Shown piece after piece: positions 10,316 to 20,972 of a stretch of DNA of 64,000 bases. The position numbers were made by a program, and so were the translations under genes. This stretch comes from Sphingomonas ginsenosidimutans (lineage in GTDB: Bacteria > Pseudomonadota > Alphaproteobacteria > Sphingomonadales > Sphingomonadaceae): assembly GCF_002374835.1 (NCBI RefSeq), contig NZ_NWVD01000009.1, positions 46,035 through 110,034 on the forward strand. Reading direction: 5' to 3'. The notes beneath the pieces were generated by a model that ran no database searches, was not told where the DNA came from, and saw nothing but the letters and a program-made list of their open reading frames with translations. Every line of letters begins with the position of its first letter. Within the stretch, counting starts at the first letter, position 1.

Positions 10316-11781
10316 CAGCGGGTTCCGTCGGTAGCGGTGGCGGCAGGCGCTTCGGGGACGACGGCGGGATCCCACCCGCCGCCCAGCGCGCCGTACAACT
10401 GGATCAGCGCGGTGGCCGCATCGGCATGCGCCTGCGCCACGGCATTGCGCGCCGACAGCAGGGTCGCCTCCTGCTGGCTCAGCGTCGTGAAATCGGTCAG
10501 TCCGCTGCGATATTGCGCGCGCGACAGTACCGCGGCGGCATTGGCCGCGTCATAGGCGACGGTCAGTTCCCGCTCACGCTGGCGCGCCGTATCAAGCGCG
10601 ACGACGCCGTTCTCGACATCCTCCAGCGCGGTCAGGACCGTGTTCTTGTAGGCCGCCAGCGCGCCGTCGGCGGCGGCGCGCTGGCCGCGCACCTGGCTGC
10701 GCAGCCGGCCGCCGTTGAAGATCGCCTGGGTCAGCCCGGCGAACAGCCCGCCGGTCACGGTGTCGAGCAGGCCGCCCACCCCGGCAGCGCGCGTGTTGAT
10801 GTTCCCGCTGATCGCCAGGTTCGGATACAGCGCCGCCTCCGCCACGCCGATCCGCGCCACCGCCGCCGCCAGCGCGCGCTCAGCCGAACGCACGTCGGGT
10901 CGCTGGCGCAACACGTCGGCGGGGATGCCCGTGCCGACTACCGCGGGCCCGTTGGGGATGGGCCGCGCGACGGCCAGCAGCGGCCGGAGCGCGCCGGGCG
11001 CCTGCGCGGTCAGCACGCCCAGCCGCGCGACCGCGGCGCTATACTGCTGCTCCAGCGAGGGAATGGACGCGGCGGTCTGCGCCCGCTGAGCGCGCGCCTG
11101 TTCCCGGTCGAGCGAGGACACCAGCCCGGCCTGCACCCGGAAACCGGCAATCTCCAGATTGTCGTCCTGCAACGCCAGGCTGGCGCGCGCATTGCCCAGC
11201 TGCGCCTGATACAGCCGTGCGAGGACGTAGTTACGCGCCACTTCCTGTTCGACCGTCAGCAGCGTGGTCGCATAATCGAAGCCCGATGCCTGATATTGCG
11301 CGCGGCTCGCCTCGATCGTGCCGCGTACGTCGCCGAACAGGCCAAGCTGATATTGCGCGCTGGCACCCAGCGAGAAATTGTTCGCGCCGCCGCCACCGAC
11401 ATTCTGCACCGTGCCGTCGGGCAGCGTGATCGTCTGCCCCCCGCCGCGCAGCGTCTCCGACCGGCTGTAGCCGGCAGTGCCGCTCAGGCTGGGAAACAGG
11501 TCAGCGCGGCTTTGCACCAGCGCCTCGCGCGCTTGCCGCAACCGCGCGACGGCCTGCGCCACGTCCAGATTGGCGGCGGCCGCCTGCTCGACCAATTGCC
11601 CCAGCACCGGATCGTCGAAGCGCCCCCACCAGCGGGTGAGATCCTCTGGCGATGACGCCGCCGGCACCGAATAGGATACCGGAACGCCCAGCGCGTCGGC
11701 GGATCGCGGCTGATAGTCAGGCCCGACGCTGCAACCCGCCATGGCGAGAACAGCGACCGCCGCGGGGACGACGCGCTTCAT
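10315..11781 (-). CDS. NodT-family outer-membrane efflux lipoprotein
   Basis: A 488-residue TolC-like outer-membrane factor. The signal peptide ends in the lipobox LAMAGC, so the Cys near residue 17 should be lipidated. The two outer-membrane-efflux repeats are recognisable by their coiled-coil stretches (LDVAQAVARLRQAREALVQSRADLFP and the matching second half AAVARIGVAEAALYPNLAISG). PDVRSAERALAAA is characteristic of the NodT family. It is the first gene of the operon NodT, adaptor, ATPase, permease, which together form a tripartite MacAB-type exporter. The substrate is unknown; macrolides, peptides, lipids or siderophores are all possible for this class. Confidence 0.88.
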   Translation of the reverse strand: MKRVVPAAVAVLAMAGCSVGPDYQPRSADALGVPVSYSVPAASSPEDLTRWWGRFDDPVLGQLVEQAAAANLDVAQAVARLRQAREALVQSRADLFPSLSGTAGYSRSETLRGGGQTITLPDGTVQNVGGGGANNFSLGASAQYQLGLFGDVRGTIEASRAQYQASGFDYATTLLTVEQEVARNYVLARLYQAQLGNARASLALQDDNLEIAGFRVQAGLVSSLDREQARAQRAQTAASIPSLEQQYSAAVARLGVLTAQAPGALRPLLAVARPIPNGPAVVGTGIPADVLRQRPDVRSAERALAAAVARIGVAEAALYPNLAISGNINTRAAGVGGLLDTVTGGLFAGLTQAIFNGGRLRSQVRGQRAAADGALAAYKNTVLTALEDVENGVVALDTARQRERELTVAYDAANAAAVLSRAQYRSGLTDFTTLSQQEATLLSARNAVAQAHADAATALIQLYGALGGGWDPAVVPEAPAATATDGTR

Positions 11782-11823
11782 GACATCGGCATGAAGCCCG
11801 CCTCCGGCGGCGTCCAGTGCGAA

Positions 11824-11843
11824 AATGTCGCAGAATGTCGCAA
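11824..11843 (-). promoter_or_regulatory. Tandem 10-mer repeat upstream of the efflux operon
   Basis: On the minus strand two adjacent decamers, TTGCGACATT and CTGCGACATT, lie 43-62 bases upstream of the NodT start. A 10-base period places both on one face of the helix, which suggests an operator. The exact decamer CTGCGACATT recurs upstream of the TonB receptor gene at 60853-60862. Function is inferred only. Confidence 0.4.
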
Positions 11844-11866
11844 TGCCGCATCACCGCGGGATGCGA

Positions 11867-13861
<1,995 letters not shown>

Positions 13862-13892
13862 CGGTCTCTCCCAGTTCTTCTACGTCGCCCCA

Positions 13893-13906
13893 CCCCACGC
13901 ATGGGG
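13893..13906 (-). other. Hairpin between bioB and pccA
   Basis: CCCCA, a CGCA loop and TGGGG form a small GC-only hairpin in the 56-base gap between bioB and pccA. No T-run follows, so it is not a clear intrinsic terminator. It could act in mRNA processing or attenuation. Confidence 0.3.
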
Positions 13907-13917
13907 GGCGGGTATCC

Positions 13918-14925
13918 CTATTCCGCCGCCTCGCACACCTTCGCGCGCATCGGCTCCTCGGCCTGCATCGGCGTCACGCCCAGCTTCGCGAACAGCGCCG
14001 CGTCGGCGCTGTCGCCGCGATTGCCCGCGGTCAGCAGCTTGTCGCCGGTGAAGATCGAGTTCGCGCCGGCCATGAAGCACAGCGCCTGCGTCGCCTCCGA
14101 CATGCTCTCGCGCCCCGCCGACAGCCGCACCATGCTCATCGGCATGGTGATGCGCGCGACCGCGACGGTGCGGACGAACTCGATATCGTCGATCTTCGCG
14201 AGCGGCGTGTCGGCCAGCATGTCGCCCAGCACGGTGCCCTTCACCGGCACCAGCGCATTGACCGGCACGCTTTCGGGATGGCGCGGCAGCGTGGCGAGCG
14301 CATGGACGAAGCCGACGCGGTCGCCGCGCGTCTCGCCCATGCCCACGATCCCGCCGCAGCAGACGTTGATCCCGGCGGAGCGCACATTCTCCAGCGTATT
14401 CAGCCGCTCGCCGAAGGTGCGCGTGGTGATGACGTCGCCGTACCGCTCGGGCGAGGTGTCAATATTGTGGTTATAGTAATCCAGCCCCGCCTCACCGAGC
14501 CGCTGCGCCTGCTCCGGCGTCAGCATCCCCAGCGTCATGCAGGTTTCCATCCCCATGCCGCGCACGCCTTCGATCATCTGGATGATCGCGTCCATGTCGC
14601 GGTCCTTGGGGTTGCGCCACGCCGCGCCCATGCAGAACCGCTGCGACCCGGCGTCCTTCGCCTCGGCAGCGCGTTGCAGCACCGCCTGCACATCCATCAG
14701 CTTGGTCGCCTTGACCCCGCTGTCGGCCGCGACCGACTGCGAGCAATAGCCGCAATCCTCCGGGCAGCCGCCGGTCTTGATCGACAGCAGCGTGCACAAT
14801 TGCACCTCCGACGGCGCGTGATGCGCGCGGTGGACGGTCTGGGCGCGGTACATCAGCTCGTCGAACGGCAGGTCGAACAGCGCCGCGATTTCGTCGCGGG
14901 TCCAGTCGTTGCGAAGGTCGGTCAT
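13918..14925 (-). CDS. bioB: Biotin synthase
   Basis: This 335-residue radical SAM enzyme inserts sulfur into dethiobiotin to form biotin. The [4Fe-4S]/SAM motif is [13 protein letters not shown] near residue 55. [38 protein letters not shown] and [12 protein letters not shown] are all family signatures, and [16 protein letters not shown] is near the C-terminus. The ATG at 14925 overlaps the scpA stop (TGATG); a GTG one codon earlier is also possible. No other bio genes (bioA, bioD, bioF) are nearby. Its place between scpA and pccA links cofactor supply to the biotin-dependent carboxylase encoded next. Confidence 0.95.
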   Translation of the reverse strand: MTDLRNDWTRDEIAALFDLPFDELMYRAQTVHRAHHAPSEVQLCTLLSIKTGGCPEDCGYCSQSVAADSGVKATKLMDVQAVLQRAAEAKDAGSQRFCMGAAWRNPKDRDMDAIIQMIEGVRGMGMETCMTLGMLTPEQAQRLGEAGLDYYNHNIDTSPERYGDVITTRTFGERLNTLENVRSAGINVCCGGIVGMGETRGDRVGFVHALATLPRHPESVPVNALVPVKGTVLGDMLADTPLAKIDDIEFVRTVAVARITMPMSMVRLSAGRESMSEATQALCFMAGANSIFTGDKLLTAGNRGDSADAALFAKLGVTPMQAEEPMRAKVCEAAE

Positions 14926-17093
14926 CACTCGGCAGCTTCCTCTTGCGGCGGCATGTTGTGCCCGAGCAGCCGTAGCACGTCCTCCGCCGCCACGATCAAG
15001 TTCGTTCCGGGGCCGAAGATCGCCTGCACGCCGGCATCGAACAGCGCCTGATAGTCCTGCGCCGGGATCACGCCGCCCGCGATCACCTTGATATCCGGTC
15101 GTCCGGCATCGCGCAGGTGCCCGATCAGTTCGGGGATCAGCGTCTTGTGCCCCGCCGCCAGACTGGAGGCGCCCACGACATCGACGTCCTTCTCCAGCGC
15201 CAGCTCACTCGCTTCCTTGGGCGTCTGGAACAGCGGGCCGGGCACCACCTCGAACCCCAGGTCGCCGAACATGCTGCTGACCAGATTGGCGCCGCGGTCA
15301 TGCCCGTCCTGCCCCATCTTGGCGACGAACATCCGGGGCTTGCGACCAAGCCGACGCTCGACCGCCTCGACGCCGCGCAACAGCCGCTCCCAGCGACCGT
15401 CCTCCTTATATGCGCCGCCGTAGACGCCCTTCACCGGCGTCGGCTGCGTGCCGAACCGGCCGAACACATCCTCCATCGCGCTGGAAATCTCGCCCAGCGT
15501 CGCGCGGCGACGTGCGCATTCCACCGCCAGTTCCAGAAGGTTGCCGTCCCCCTTGGCCCCATCGCGCAGCGCGTCGAGCGCGGCGCGGCACGCCTCCTCG
15601 TCGCGCTCCGCCTTCATCTTGTTGATGCGGCGGATCTGCGCCTCGCGCACGGCATGGTTGTCGACGTCGAGGATCTCGATCGGATCCTCATTGTCCTTGC
15701 GGTACTTGTTGACGCCGACGATCACGTCCTCGCCGCGATCGACGCGCGCGGCGCGCGCGGCGCTGGCTTCCTCGATCATCGCCTTGGGCCAGCCGGCGCC
15801 GACCGCCTTGGCCATCCCGCCCTCACGCTCCACGCGCTGGATGATCTCCCAGGCGTCGTCGACCAGCCGCTTGGTCAGCGCCTCGATATAATAGCTACCG
15901 CCCAGCGGATCGACGACATTGCACATGCCGGTCTCCTCCTGGATCACCAGCTGCGTGTTGCGCGCGATCCGGGCGGAGAAGTCGGTCGGCAGCGCGATCG
16001 CCTCGTCCAGCGCGTTGGTGTGGAGCGACTGGGTGCCGCCCAGCATCGCCGCCATCGCCTCGATCGTCGTGCGCATGACGTTGTTGTACGGATCCTGCTC
16101 GGTCAGCGAGACACCGCTGGTCTGGCAGTGGGTGCGCAGCATCTTGCTGCGTTCATCCTGCGCGCCCAGCTGCGTCATCACCCGGTGCCACAGCACCCGT
16201 GCGGCGCGCAGCTTGGCGATCTCCATGAAGAAGTTCATGCCGATCGCAAAGAAGAAGCTCAGCCGTCCGGCGAACTTGTCGATATCCAGTCCGCTGGCAA
16301 CACCGTATTTCACATATTCCATGCCGTCGGCGATGGTGAAGGCCAGCTCCTGCACCTGCGTCGCCCCGGCTTCCTGCATGTGATAGCCGGAAATCGAGAT
16401 CGAATTGAACTTCGGCATCTCCCGGCTGGTGTAACCGAAGATATCGCTGATGATCCGCATGCTCGGTTCGGGCGGGTAGATATAGGTGTTGCGGACCATG
16501 AACTCCTTGAGGATGTCGTTCTGGATGGTCCCGTCGAGCAACTTGCGGTCGACGCCCTGTTCCTCGCCCGCGACGATGAAGAAGGCGAGGATCGGGATCA
16601 CCGCGCCGTTCATCGTCATGCTGACCGACATCCGGTCCAGCGGGATGCCGTCGAACAGGATCTTCATGTCCTCGACGCTGTCGATCGCCACGCCTGCCTT
16701 GCCGACGTCGCCGGTGACGCGCGGATGGTCGCTGTCATAGCCGCGGTGGGTGGCCAGATCGAACGCGACCGACAGCCCCTTCTGCCCCGCCTTCAGGTTG
16801 CGGTGGTAGAAAGCGTTCGATTCCTCCGCGGTGGAAAAGCCCGCATATTGCCGGATCGTCCACGGCCGCCCGGCGTACATCGACGCGCGCACGCCGCGCG
16901 TGAACGGCGCGAAACCGGGCAGGCCGGGTTCCCATCCCGCCACGTCCTCGGCGGTGTAGAGCGGCTTGACCTCGATCCCCTCCGGCGTGCGCCAGGTCAG
17001 GTCCTTGCCCTTCACTTCCTTGTCGGCGGCCTTGGCCCAGCTTTCCAGCGTTGCCGCGGGGGTGGCGGTGTCGTGGGTGGTCTTCTCGCTCAT
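14925..17093 (-). CDS. scpA: Methylmalonyl-CoA mutase
   Basis: A 722-residue adenosylcobalamin-dependent mutase that converts (R)-methylmalonyl-CoA to succinyl-CoA. The N-terminal catalytic barrel includes [51 protein letters not shown] and [16 protein letters not shown]. The C-terminal B12-binding domain has the DxHxxG-type motif [12 protein letters not shown], followed by [19 protein letters not shown]. The single chain carries both domains, as in homodimeric or alpha-type mutases; no separate small subunit is seen. The ATG at 17093 overlaps the preceding phosphatase gene (ATGA), and the stop overlaps bioB. Confidence 0.95.
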   Translation of the reverse strand: MSEKTTHDTATPAATLESWAKAADKEVKGKDLTWRTPEGIEVKPLYTAEDVAGWEPGLPGFAPFTRGVRASMYAGRPWTIRQYAGFSTAEESNAFYHRNLKAGQKGLSVAFDLATHRGYDSDHPRVTGDVGKAGVAIDSVEDMKILFDGIPLDRMSVSMTMNGAVIPILAFFIVAGEEQGVDRKLLDGTIQNDILKEFMVRNTYIYPPEPSMRIISDIFGYTSREMPKFNSISISGYHMQEAGATQVQELAFTIADGMEYVKYGVASGLDIDKFAGRLSFFFAIGMNFFMEIAKLRAARVLWHRVMTQLGAQDERSKMLRTHCQTSGVSLTEQDPYNNVMRTTIEAMAAMLGGTQSLHTNALDEAIALPTDFSARIARNTQLVIQEETGMCNVVDPLGGSYYIEALTKRLVDDAWEIIQRVEREGGMAKAVGAGWPKAMIEEASAARAARVDRGEDVIVGVNKYRKDNEDPIEILDVDNHAVREAQIRRINKMKAERDEEACRAALDALRDGAKGDGNLLELAVECARRRATLGEISSAMEDVFGRFGTQPTPVKGVYGGAYKEDGRWERLLRGVEAVERRLGRKPRMFVAKMGQDGHDRGANLVSSMFGDLGFEVVPGPLFQTPKEASELALEKDVDVVGASSLAAGHKTLIPELIGHLRDAGRPDIKVIAGGVIPAQDYQALFDAGVQAIFGPGTNLIVAAEDVLRLLGHNMPPQEEAAE

Positions 17094-17683
17094 AATTCTT
17101 CCATCGGCCTCCAGCCGAACAGCGCCTCGCTCATGTCGGTCGCGAAGCCGTGGACATTGCCGCCGCGCGGGTTCGCGCCGGGGGTGTTTCCCTGATCGTG
17201 CGCGCGGTTGATCGCCTGCCCGCGGATCGCACACGCCAGCAGCGTGCCGACCCCGCCATGGCCGACGAACAGCGTCGGTCGCGCCTCATGCCCCGTCAGC
17301 ACGTCGCGGGTCGCGGCGACGATCCGCGCCTGCGCCGCGCGCGCCGTCTCCCACCCGCGCACCGGCGTGTCGGGAGCGGCGAAGAAGGCGTCGGCGGTCG
17401 CCTCGAACTCGTCGGGCGGCAGGAATCCGGTGGCGGAGCGATCGTTCTCGCCCATATCCGGCGCGACCTCCACCGGGACGCCGATCGCATCGCCGATCAG
17501 TTGTGCCGTCTCCTGCGCCTTGTCCTCGTCGCTGCTCACGATCCGCTCGATCGCGCGCAGCCACGCACGGTGGCGGATCGCCTCCACCCGCGCACGCCCG
17601 ACGGCGGACAGACCCCATTGCGGCACGGGCACCACAGGGTCGATCCGCACCTCGGGGTGCGACAGGTAGAGCGCGGTCGTCAC
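17090..17683 (-). CDS. Histidine phosphatase-superfamily protein within the propionate operon
   Basis: A 197-residue protein resembling the histidine phosphatase (phosphoglycerate mutase-like) superfamily. [12 protein letters not shown] takes the place of the usual RHG motif at the N-terminus. [22 protein letters not shown] and [15 protein letters not shown] match the later motifs with the second catalytic His. The first catalytic motif is degenerate (SHPE rather than RHGE), so phosphatase activity is uncertain. It starts with GTG at 17683, which overlaps the upstream stop as GTGA, and it ends inside the scpA start codon. It is therefore translationally coupled on both sides, but no role in propionate metabolism is established. 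Confidence 0.72.
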   Translation of the reverse strand: MTTALYLSHPEVRIDPVVPVPQWGLSAVGRARVEAIRHRAWLRAIERIVSSDEDKAQETAQLIGDAIGVPVEVAPDMGENDRSATGFLPPDEFEATADAFFAAPDTPVRGWETARAAQARIVAATRDVLTGHEARPTLFVGHGGVGTLLACAIRGQAINRAHDQGNTPGANPRGGNVHGFATDMSEALFGWRPMEEL

Positions 17684-18468
17684 CGCCCCTTGAACTCGGG
17701 CTTGCGCTTCTCGATGAAGCTCAGCGCGCCTTCGCGTGCGTCGGCGGTGCCGCCGGCGCGACGCTGCCCCTCCGCCTCGGCGCGCAGCACCTGGTCGAGC
17801 GATCCGTCCAGCGCGGTCATGATGTTGCGCCGCATCGTCGACAGCGCCACCGTCGGCCCCGCCGCCAGCCGCGTCGCCAGCGCCAGCGCTTCGTCCATCA
17901 GCGCGGCGTCGTCGACCGCCTTGTAGATCAGGCCCCATTGCTCGGCCTGGTCGGCGCCGATCCGCTCGCCCAGCATCATCATCCGCGTCGCGCGCGGCTT
18001 GCCGATCGCCTTGGTCAGCAGCCAGGTCGAGCCGCCGTCCGGGACCAGCCCGATGTTCACGAACGCCTGGAGGAAATAGGCCGACCGGCCCGCGAACACG
18101 AAATCGCCCGCCAGCCCGATCGAACAGCCCACGCCCGCCGCCGGGCCGTTGACCGCGGTGACGACCGGAATGTCGAGCTGCATGATCTGGCTGAGCGCCG
18201 GATTGTAATGGTTCATCAGCGCACGATGGCTGGCGTCGCCGCCAGTCACCGCACTGTCGCCGCCGCGCGCCTGCAGGTCCGCACCCGAACAGAAGGCACG
18301 CCCTGCGCCGGTGATGAGCAACGCGCGCGCGCCCTGCAGGTCGTAGAGCGCGACCGTCAGGTCCTCCGCCATCTGCAGCGAGGCGGCGTTGAGCCGCTCC
18401 GGCCGGTTCAGCGTGACGACCAGGACGTCGCCCTTTCGTTCGGTCAGGATCGTTTCATATTCGGCCAT
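17680..18468 (-). CDS. Enoyl-CoA hydratase/isomerase-family protein
   Basis: A 262-residue crotonase-fold protein. The CoA-binding and oxyanion-hole segments are visible: RALLITGAGRAFCSGADLQ and PVVTAVNGPAAGVGCSIGLAGDFVFA. FLQAFVNIGLVPDGGSTWLL resembles PaaG/PaaF-type isomerases, where Asp or Gly replaces one of the two hydratase glutamates (here LVPDGG). The reaction may therefore be an isomerisation or another crotonase chemistry rather than simple hydration. Its position in the operon suggests it supplies or processes acyl-CoAs feeding propionyl-CoA. It overlaps the phosphatase gene by four bases. Confidence 0.85.
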   Translation of the reverse strand: MAEYETILTERKGDVLVVTLNRPERLNAASLQMAEDLTVALYDLQGARALLITGAGRAFCSGADLQARGGDSAVTGGDASHRALMNHYNPALSQIMQLDIPVVTAVNGPAAGVGCSIGLAGDFVFAGRSAYFLQAFVNIGLVPDGGSTWLLTKAIGKPRATRMMMLGERIGADQAEQWGLIYKAVDDAALMDEALALATRLAAGPTVALSTMRRNIMTALDGSLDQVLRAEAEGQRRAGGTADAREGALSFIEKRKPEFKGR

Positions 18469-18490
18469 ATCCGCTCTCCTCTTCCAATTG

Positions 18491-18597
18491 CCGTTCGTGG
18501 TGAGGAGAGACTGAGCTTGTCGAAGCCTCGTCTCGAACCACTCGTCCTTCGAGACGCCGCTTCGACTTCGCTCGGCGGCTCCTCAGGACGAACGGGG
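18491..18597. repeat. Sphingomonad-type dispersed intergenic repeat, copy 1
   Basis: An imperfect inverted repeat of about 107 bases fills most of the gap between mce and the enoyl-CoA hydratase gene. The outer arms are CCGTTCG...GAGGAG and CTCCTC...CGAACGG, with inner arms around CCTCGTCTCGA and TTCGAGACG. A second copy lies at 32305-32415 and matches along most of its length. It probably folds into a long hairpin in the operon transcript. Confidence 0.75.
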
Positions 18598-18600
18598 TCC

Positions 18601-19020
18601 TCAGTGCTCGCCCTTCGGTTCTTCCATCAGTTCGACGAGCATCCCGCCGAAATCCTTCGGGTGAACGAAGACGATCGGGGTGCCGTGCGCGCCGATCCGC
18701 GGGCTCCCCAGCACCGTCGCGCCGTTCGCCTTCAGATGCGCGACGGCCGCGTTGATGTCGGGCACCTCGAAACAGACATGGTGCTGCCCGCCCGCCGGAT
18801 TCTTCTTCAGGAAACCGGCGATCGGCGAATCCTGATCATACGGCTCGATCAGCTCGATCTGCGTATTGGGCGCGTCGATGAAACACACCTTCACCCCCTG
18901 CGCCGGCAGGTCGAACGGCTCACCGATCGCCTCGGCGCCCAGCAGGGTGCGATAGGTTTCGACCGACGCGGCGATCGACGGCGTCGCGACACCGACATGG
19001 TTGAGACGGCCGAGGTTCAT
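18601..19020 (-). CDS. mce: Methylmalonyl-CoA epimerase
   Basis: A 139-residue vicinal-oxygen-chelate protein that epimerises (S)- to (R)-methylmalonyl-CoA, the step between PccAB and ScpA. Metal ligands are visible in LNHVGVATPS, QHHVCFEVPDINAA and MLVELMEE. The length is normal for the family. It starts one base after the stop of the small membrane-protein gene, so it is in the same transcript. The dispersed repeat lies between it and the next gene. Confidence 0.93.
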   Translation of the reverse strand: MNLGRLNHVGVATPSIAASVETYRTLLGAEAIGEPFDLPAQGVKVCFIDAPNTQIELIEPYDQDSPIAGFLKKNPAGGQHHVCFEVPDINAAVAHLKANGATVLGSPRIGAHGTPIVFVHPKDFGGMLVELMEEPKGEH

Positions 19021-19021
19021 G

Positions 19022-19252
19022 TCAGTTTCTCCTTGCCATCGTGTCCGGATTCCACGTCCATTCGACCACTAGGGTCGCCGACATCAGCATCAGGAAGACA
19101 TAAGCCGCGATCAGCAACCAATACGGAACAGACGCGCGCTTCCATGTCCGCCCATGACCGAAGGATGTTTCCCCGTTCCACAACGCGAACCCGGCCTTCA
19201 GCGCCGCGAACGCCGCGAAGACCGCGAAAACGACGATCGAGAGATACTGCAT
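19022..19252 (-). CDS. Small two-helix membrane protein
   Basis: A 76-residue protein with two predicted membrane helices: residues 4-25 (LSIVVFAVFAAFAALKAGFAL) and about 44-63 (YWLLIAAYVFLMLMSATLVV). A short basic, glycine-containing loop lies between them. I do not recognise a family. It sits between pccB and mce, with only one base before mce, so it is expressed with the propionate pathway. A role in uptake or anchoring is only a guess. Confidence 0.6.
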   Translation of the reverse strand: MQYLSIVVFAVFAAFAALKAGFALWNGETSFGHGRTWKRASVPYWLLIAAYVFLMLMSATLVVEWTWNPDTMARRN

Positions 19253-19270
19253 CCGATCCCTTTGCCGCCA

Positions 19271-19325
19271 CCCCAGCGAAGGCCGGGGCCTTCCGGTCGC
19301 CGCAGATGCCAGCCTGCGCTGGCAT
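19271..19325. repeat. Two-hairpin intergenic repeat
   Basis: The 83-base gap between pccB and the small membrane-protein gene holds an imperfect hairpin (CCCCAGCGAAGGCCGGGG) followed by a perfect 8-bp stem with a four-base loop (ATGCCAGC-CTGC-GCTGGCAT). This layout resembles widely dispersed sphingomonad intergenic repeats. It could stabilise the pccB mRNA end or act as a partial terminator. Confidence 0.55.
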
Positions 19326-19335
19326 GACGATTTCG

Positions 19336-20862
19336 TCAGAGCGGAATGTTGTCATGCTTCTTCCACGGATTCTCCAGCGCCTTGTGCCTGAGCTTGCGCA
19401 GGCCTAGCGCGATGCGGCGGCGGGTGGAGTGCGGCTGGATCACCTCGTCGATGAAGCCCTTGCTTGCCGCGACGAACGGGTTGGCGAAGCGTGCCTCATA
19501 CTCGCGGGTCTTTTCCGCGATGCCTTCCTCATTGAGCCCTCGGAAGATGATCTCCACCGCGCCCTTGGCGCCCATCACCGCGATCTCCGCGGTCGGCCAG
19601 GCGTAGTTGAGGTCGCCGCGCAGATGCTTCGACGCCATCACGTCATACGCCCCGCCATAGGCCTTGCGCGTGATGACGGTGATCTTGGGCACGGTCGCCT
19701 CGGCATAGGCGAACAGCAGTTTCGCGCCGTGCTTGATGATGCCGTTATGCTCCTGCGCGGTGCCGGGCAGGAAGCCGGGGACGTCGACGAAGGTGACGAT
19801 CGGAATCTCGAACGCATCGCAGAAGCGCACGAAGCGTGCCGCTTTCTTCGACGAATTGATGTCCAGCACGCCCGCCAGCACCATCGGCTGGTTCGCGACG
19901 ATCCCGACGGTCCGCCCCTCGACGCGGCCGAAGCCGGTGATGATGTTGGCGGCGTGCGCGGGCTGCACCTCGAAGAAATCACCCTCGTCCACCACCTTAC
20001 GGATCAGCTCGTGCATGTCGTAGGGCTGGTTGGCGTTGGCGGGGATCAGCGTGTCGAGGCTGTCCTCGATCCGGTCCCACGGATCGTCCGTGGGGCGTTC
20101 CGGCACGCCCTCGCGGTTCGATGCGGGCAGGAAGTCGATGAAGTCGCGCGCCGCGAGCAGCGTCTCGATATCGTCGTCGAACGCGACGTCGGCGACGCTG
20201 GTCTTGGTGGTGTGGGTGATGGCGCCACCCAGCGCCTCCTGCGTCACCACCTCGTTCGTCACCGTCTTCACCACGTCGGGGCCGGTGACGAACATGTAGC
20301 TGGAATCCTTCACCATGAAGATGAAGTCGGTCATCGCCGGGGAATAGACCGCACCGCCCGCGCACGGCCCCATGATGAGGCTGAGCTGCGGCACCAGTCC
20401 GCTCGCCAGCACGTTGCGCTGGAACACCTCGGCATAGCCGCCCAGCGACGCCACGCCTTCCTGGATGCGCGCACCGCCCGAATCGTTGAGGCCGATCACC
20501 GGCGCGCCGACCTTCATCGCCATGTCCATGACCTTGCAGATCTTCTGCGCATGGCGTTCGGACAGCGACCCGCCGAAGACGGTGAAGTCCTGGCTGAACA
20601 CGAACACCAGCCGGCCGTTGATCGTCCCCGATCCGGTGATCACGCCGTCACCGGGGATCACCTGTTCCTGCATCCCGAAATCGACGCAATTGTGCTCGAC
20701 GAACATGTCGAGCTCCTCGAAGCTGCCCTCGTCCAGCAGCACGTCGAGCCGCTCGCGCGCGGTCAGCTTGCCCTTGGCATGCTGCGCGTCGATGCGCTTC
20801 TGCCCGCCGCCCAGACGCGCGGCGGCGCGCTTCTTTTCGAGTTCGGCGATCGTCGACGACAT
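19336..20862 (-). CDS. pccB: Propionyl-CoA carboxylase beta subunit
   Basis: A 508-residue acyl-CoA carboxyltransferase that transfers CO2 from carboxybiotin on PccA to propionyl-CoA. Landmarks are [25 protein letters not shown], the oxyanion-hole regions [24 protein letters not shown] and [34 protein letters not shown] and [21 protein letters not shown]. The ATG at 20862 gives [12 protein letters not shown] and is preceded by GGGAGAGAT. It is the first gene of the minus-strand operon, divergent from the ScfR regulator with a 110-base shared promoter region. Confidence 0.93.
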   Translation of the reverse strand: MSSTIAELEKKRAAARLGGGQKRIDAQHAKGKLTARERLDVLLDEGSFEELDMFVEHNCVDFGMQEQVIPGDGVITGSGTINGRLVFVFSQDFTVFGGSLSERHAQKICKVMDMAMKVGAPVIGLNDSGGARIQEGVASLGGYAEVFQRNVLASGLVPQLSLIMGPCAGGAVYSPAMTDFIFMVKDSSYMFVTGPDVVKTVTNEVVTQEALGGAITHTTKTSVADVAFDDDIETLLAARDFIDFLPASNREGVPERPTDDPWDRIEDSLDTLIPANANQPYDMHELIRKVVDEGDFFEVQPAHAANIITGFGRVEGRTVGIVANQPMVLAGVLDINSSKKAARFVRFCDAFEIPIVTFVDVPGFLPGTAQEHNGIIKHGAKLLFAYAEATVPKITVITRKAYGGAYDVMASKHLRGDLNYAWPTAEIAVMGAKGAVEIIFRGLNEEGIAEKTREYEARFANPFVAASKGFIDEVIQPHSTRRRIALGLRKLRHKALENPWKKHDNIPL

Positions 20863-20914
20863 CCATCTCTCCCAAGACGTGGTGGCACCCCTCCTGCCGC
20901 GCGACCGCGGCCAG

Positions 20915-20959
20915 CGCAAATGCGAAGTTGCGAAGTTGCGAACGATCGTGTTGCAAACT
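20915..20959 (+). promoter_or_regulatory. Candidate ScfR/PccR operator between pccB and its regulator
   Basis: A run of TTGCGAAG repeat units at 20921-20942, preceded by GCAAA, is followed by TTGCAAACT at 20951-20959, whose reverse complement is AGTTTGCAA. ScfR-family proteins such as RamB are known to bind TTTGCAA-type boxes. The cluster lies in the divergent pccB/regulator gap and ends 13 bases before the regulator ATG, so it is a good candidate for autoregulation and for control of the propionate operon. Confidence 0.6.
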
Positions 20960-20972
20960 AGACCGCCGGGAC

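Noticed and set aside
13862..13917. Riboswitch or attenuator upstream of pccA
   Set aside because: Only a small hairpin is present in a 56-base gap; no conserved aptamer core is visible.
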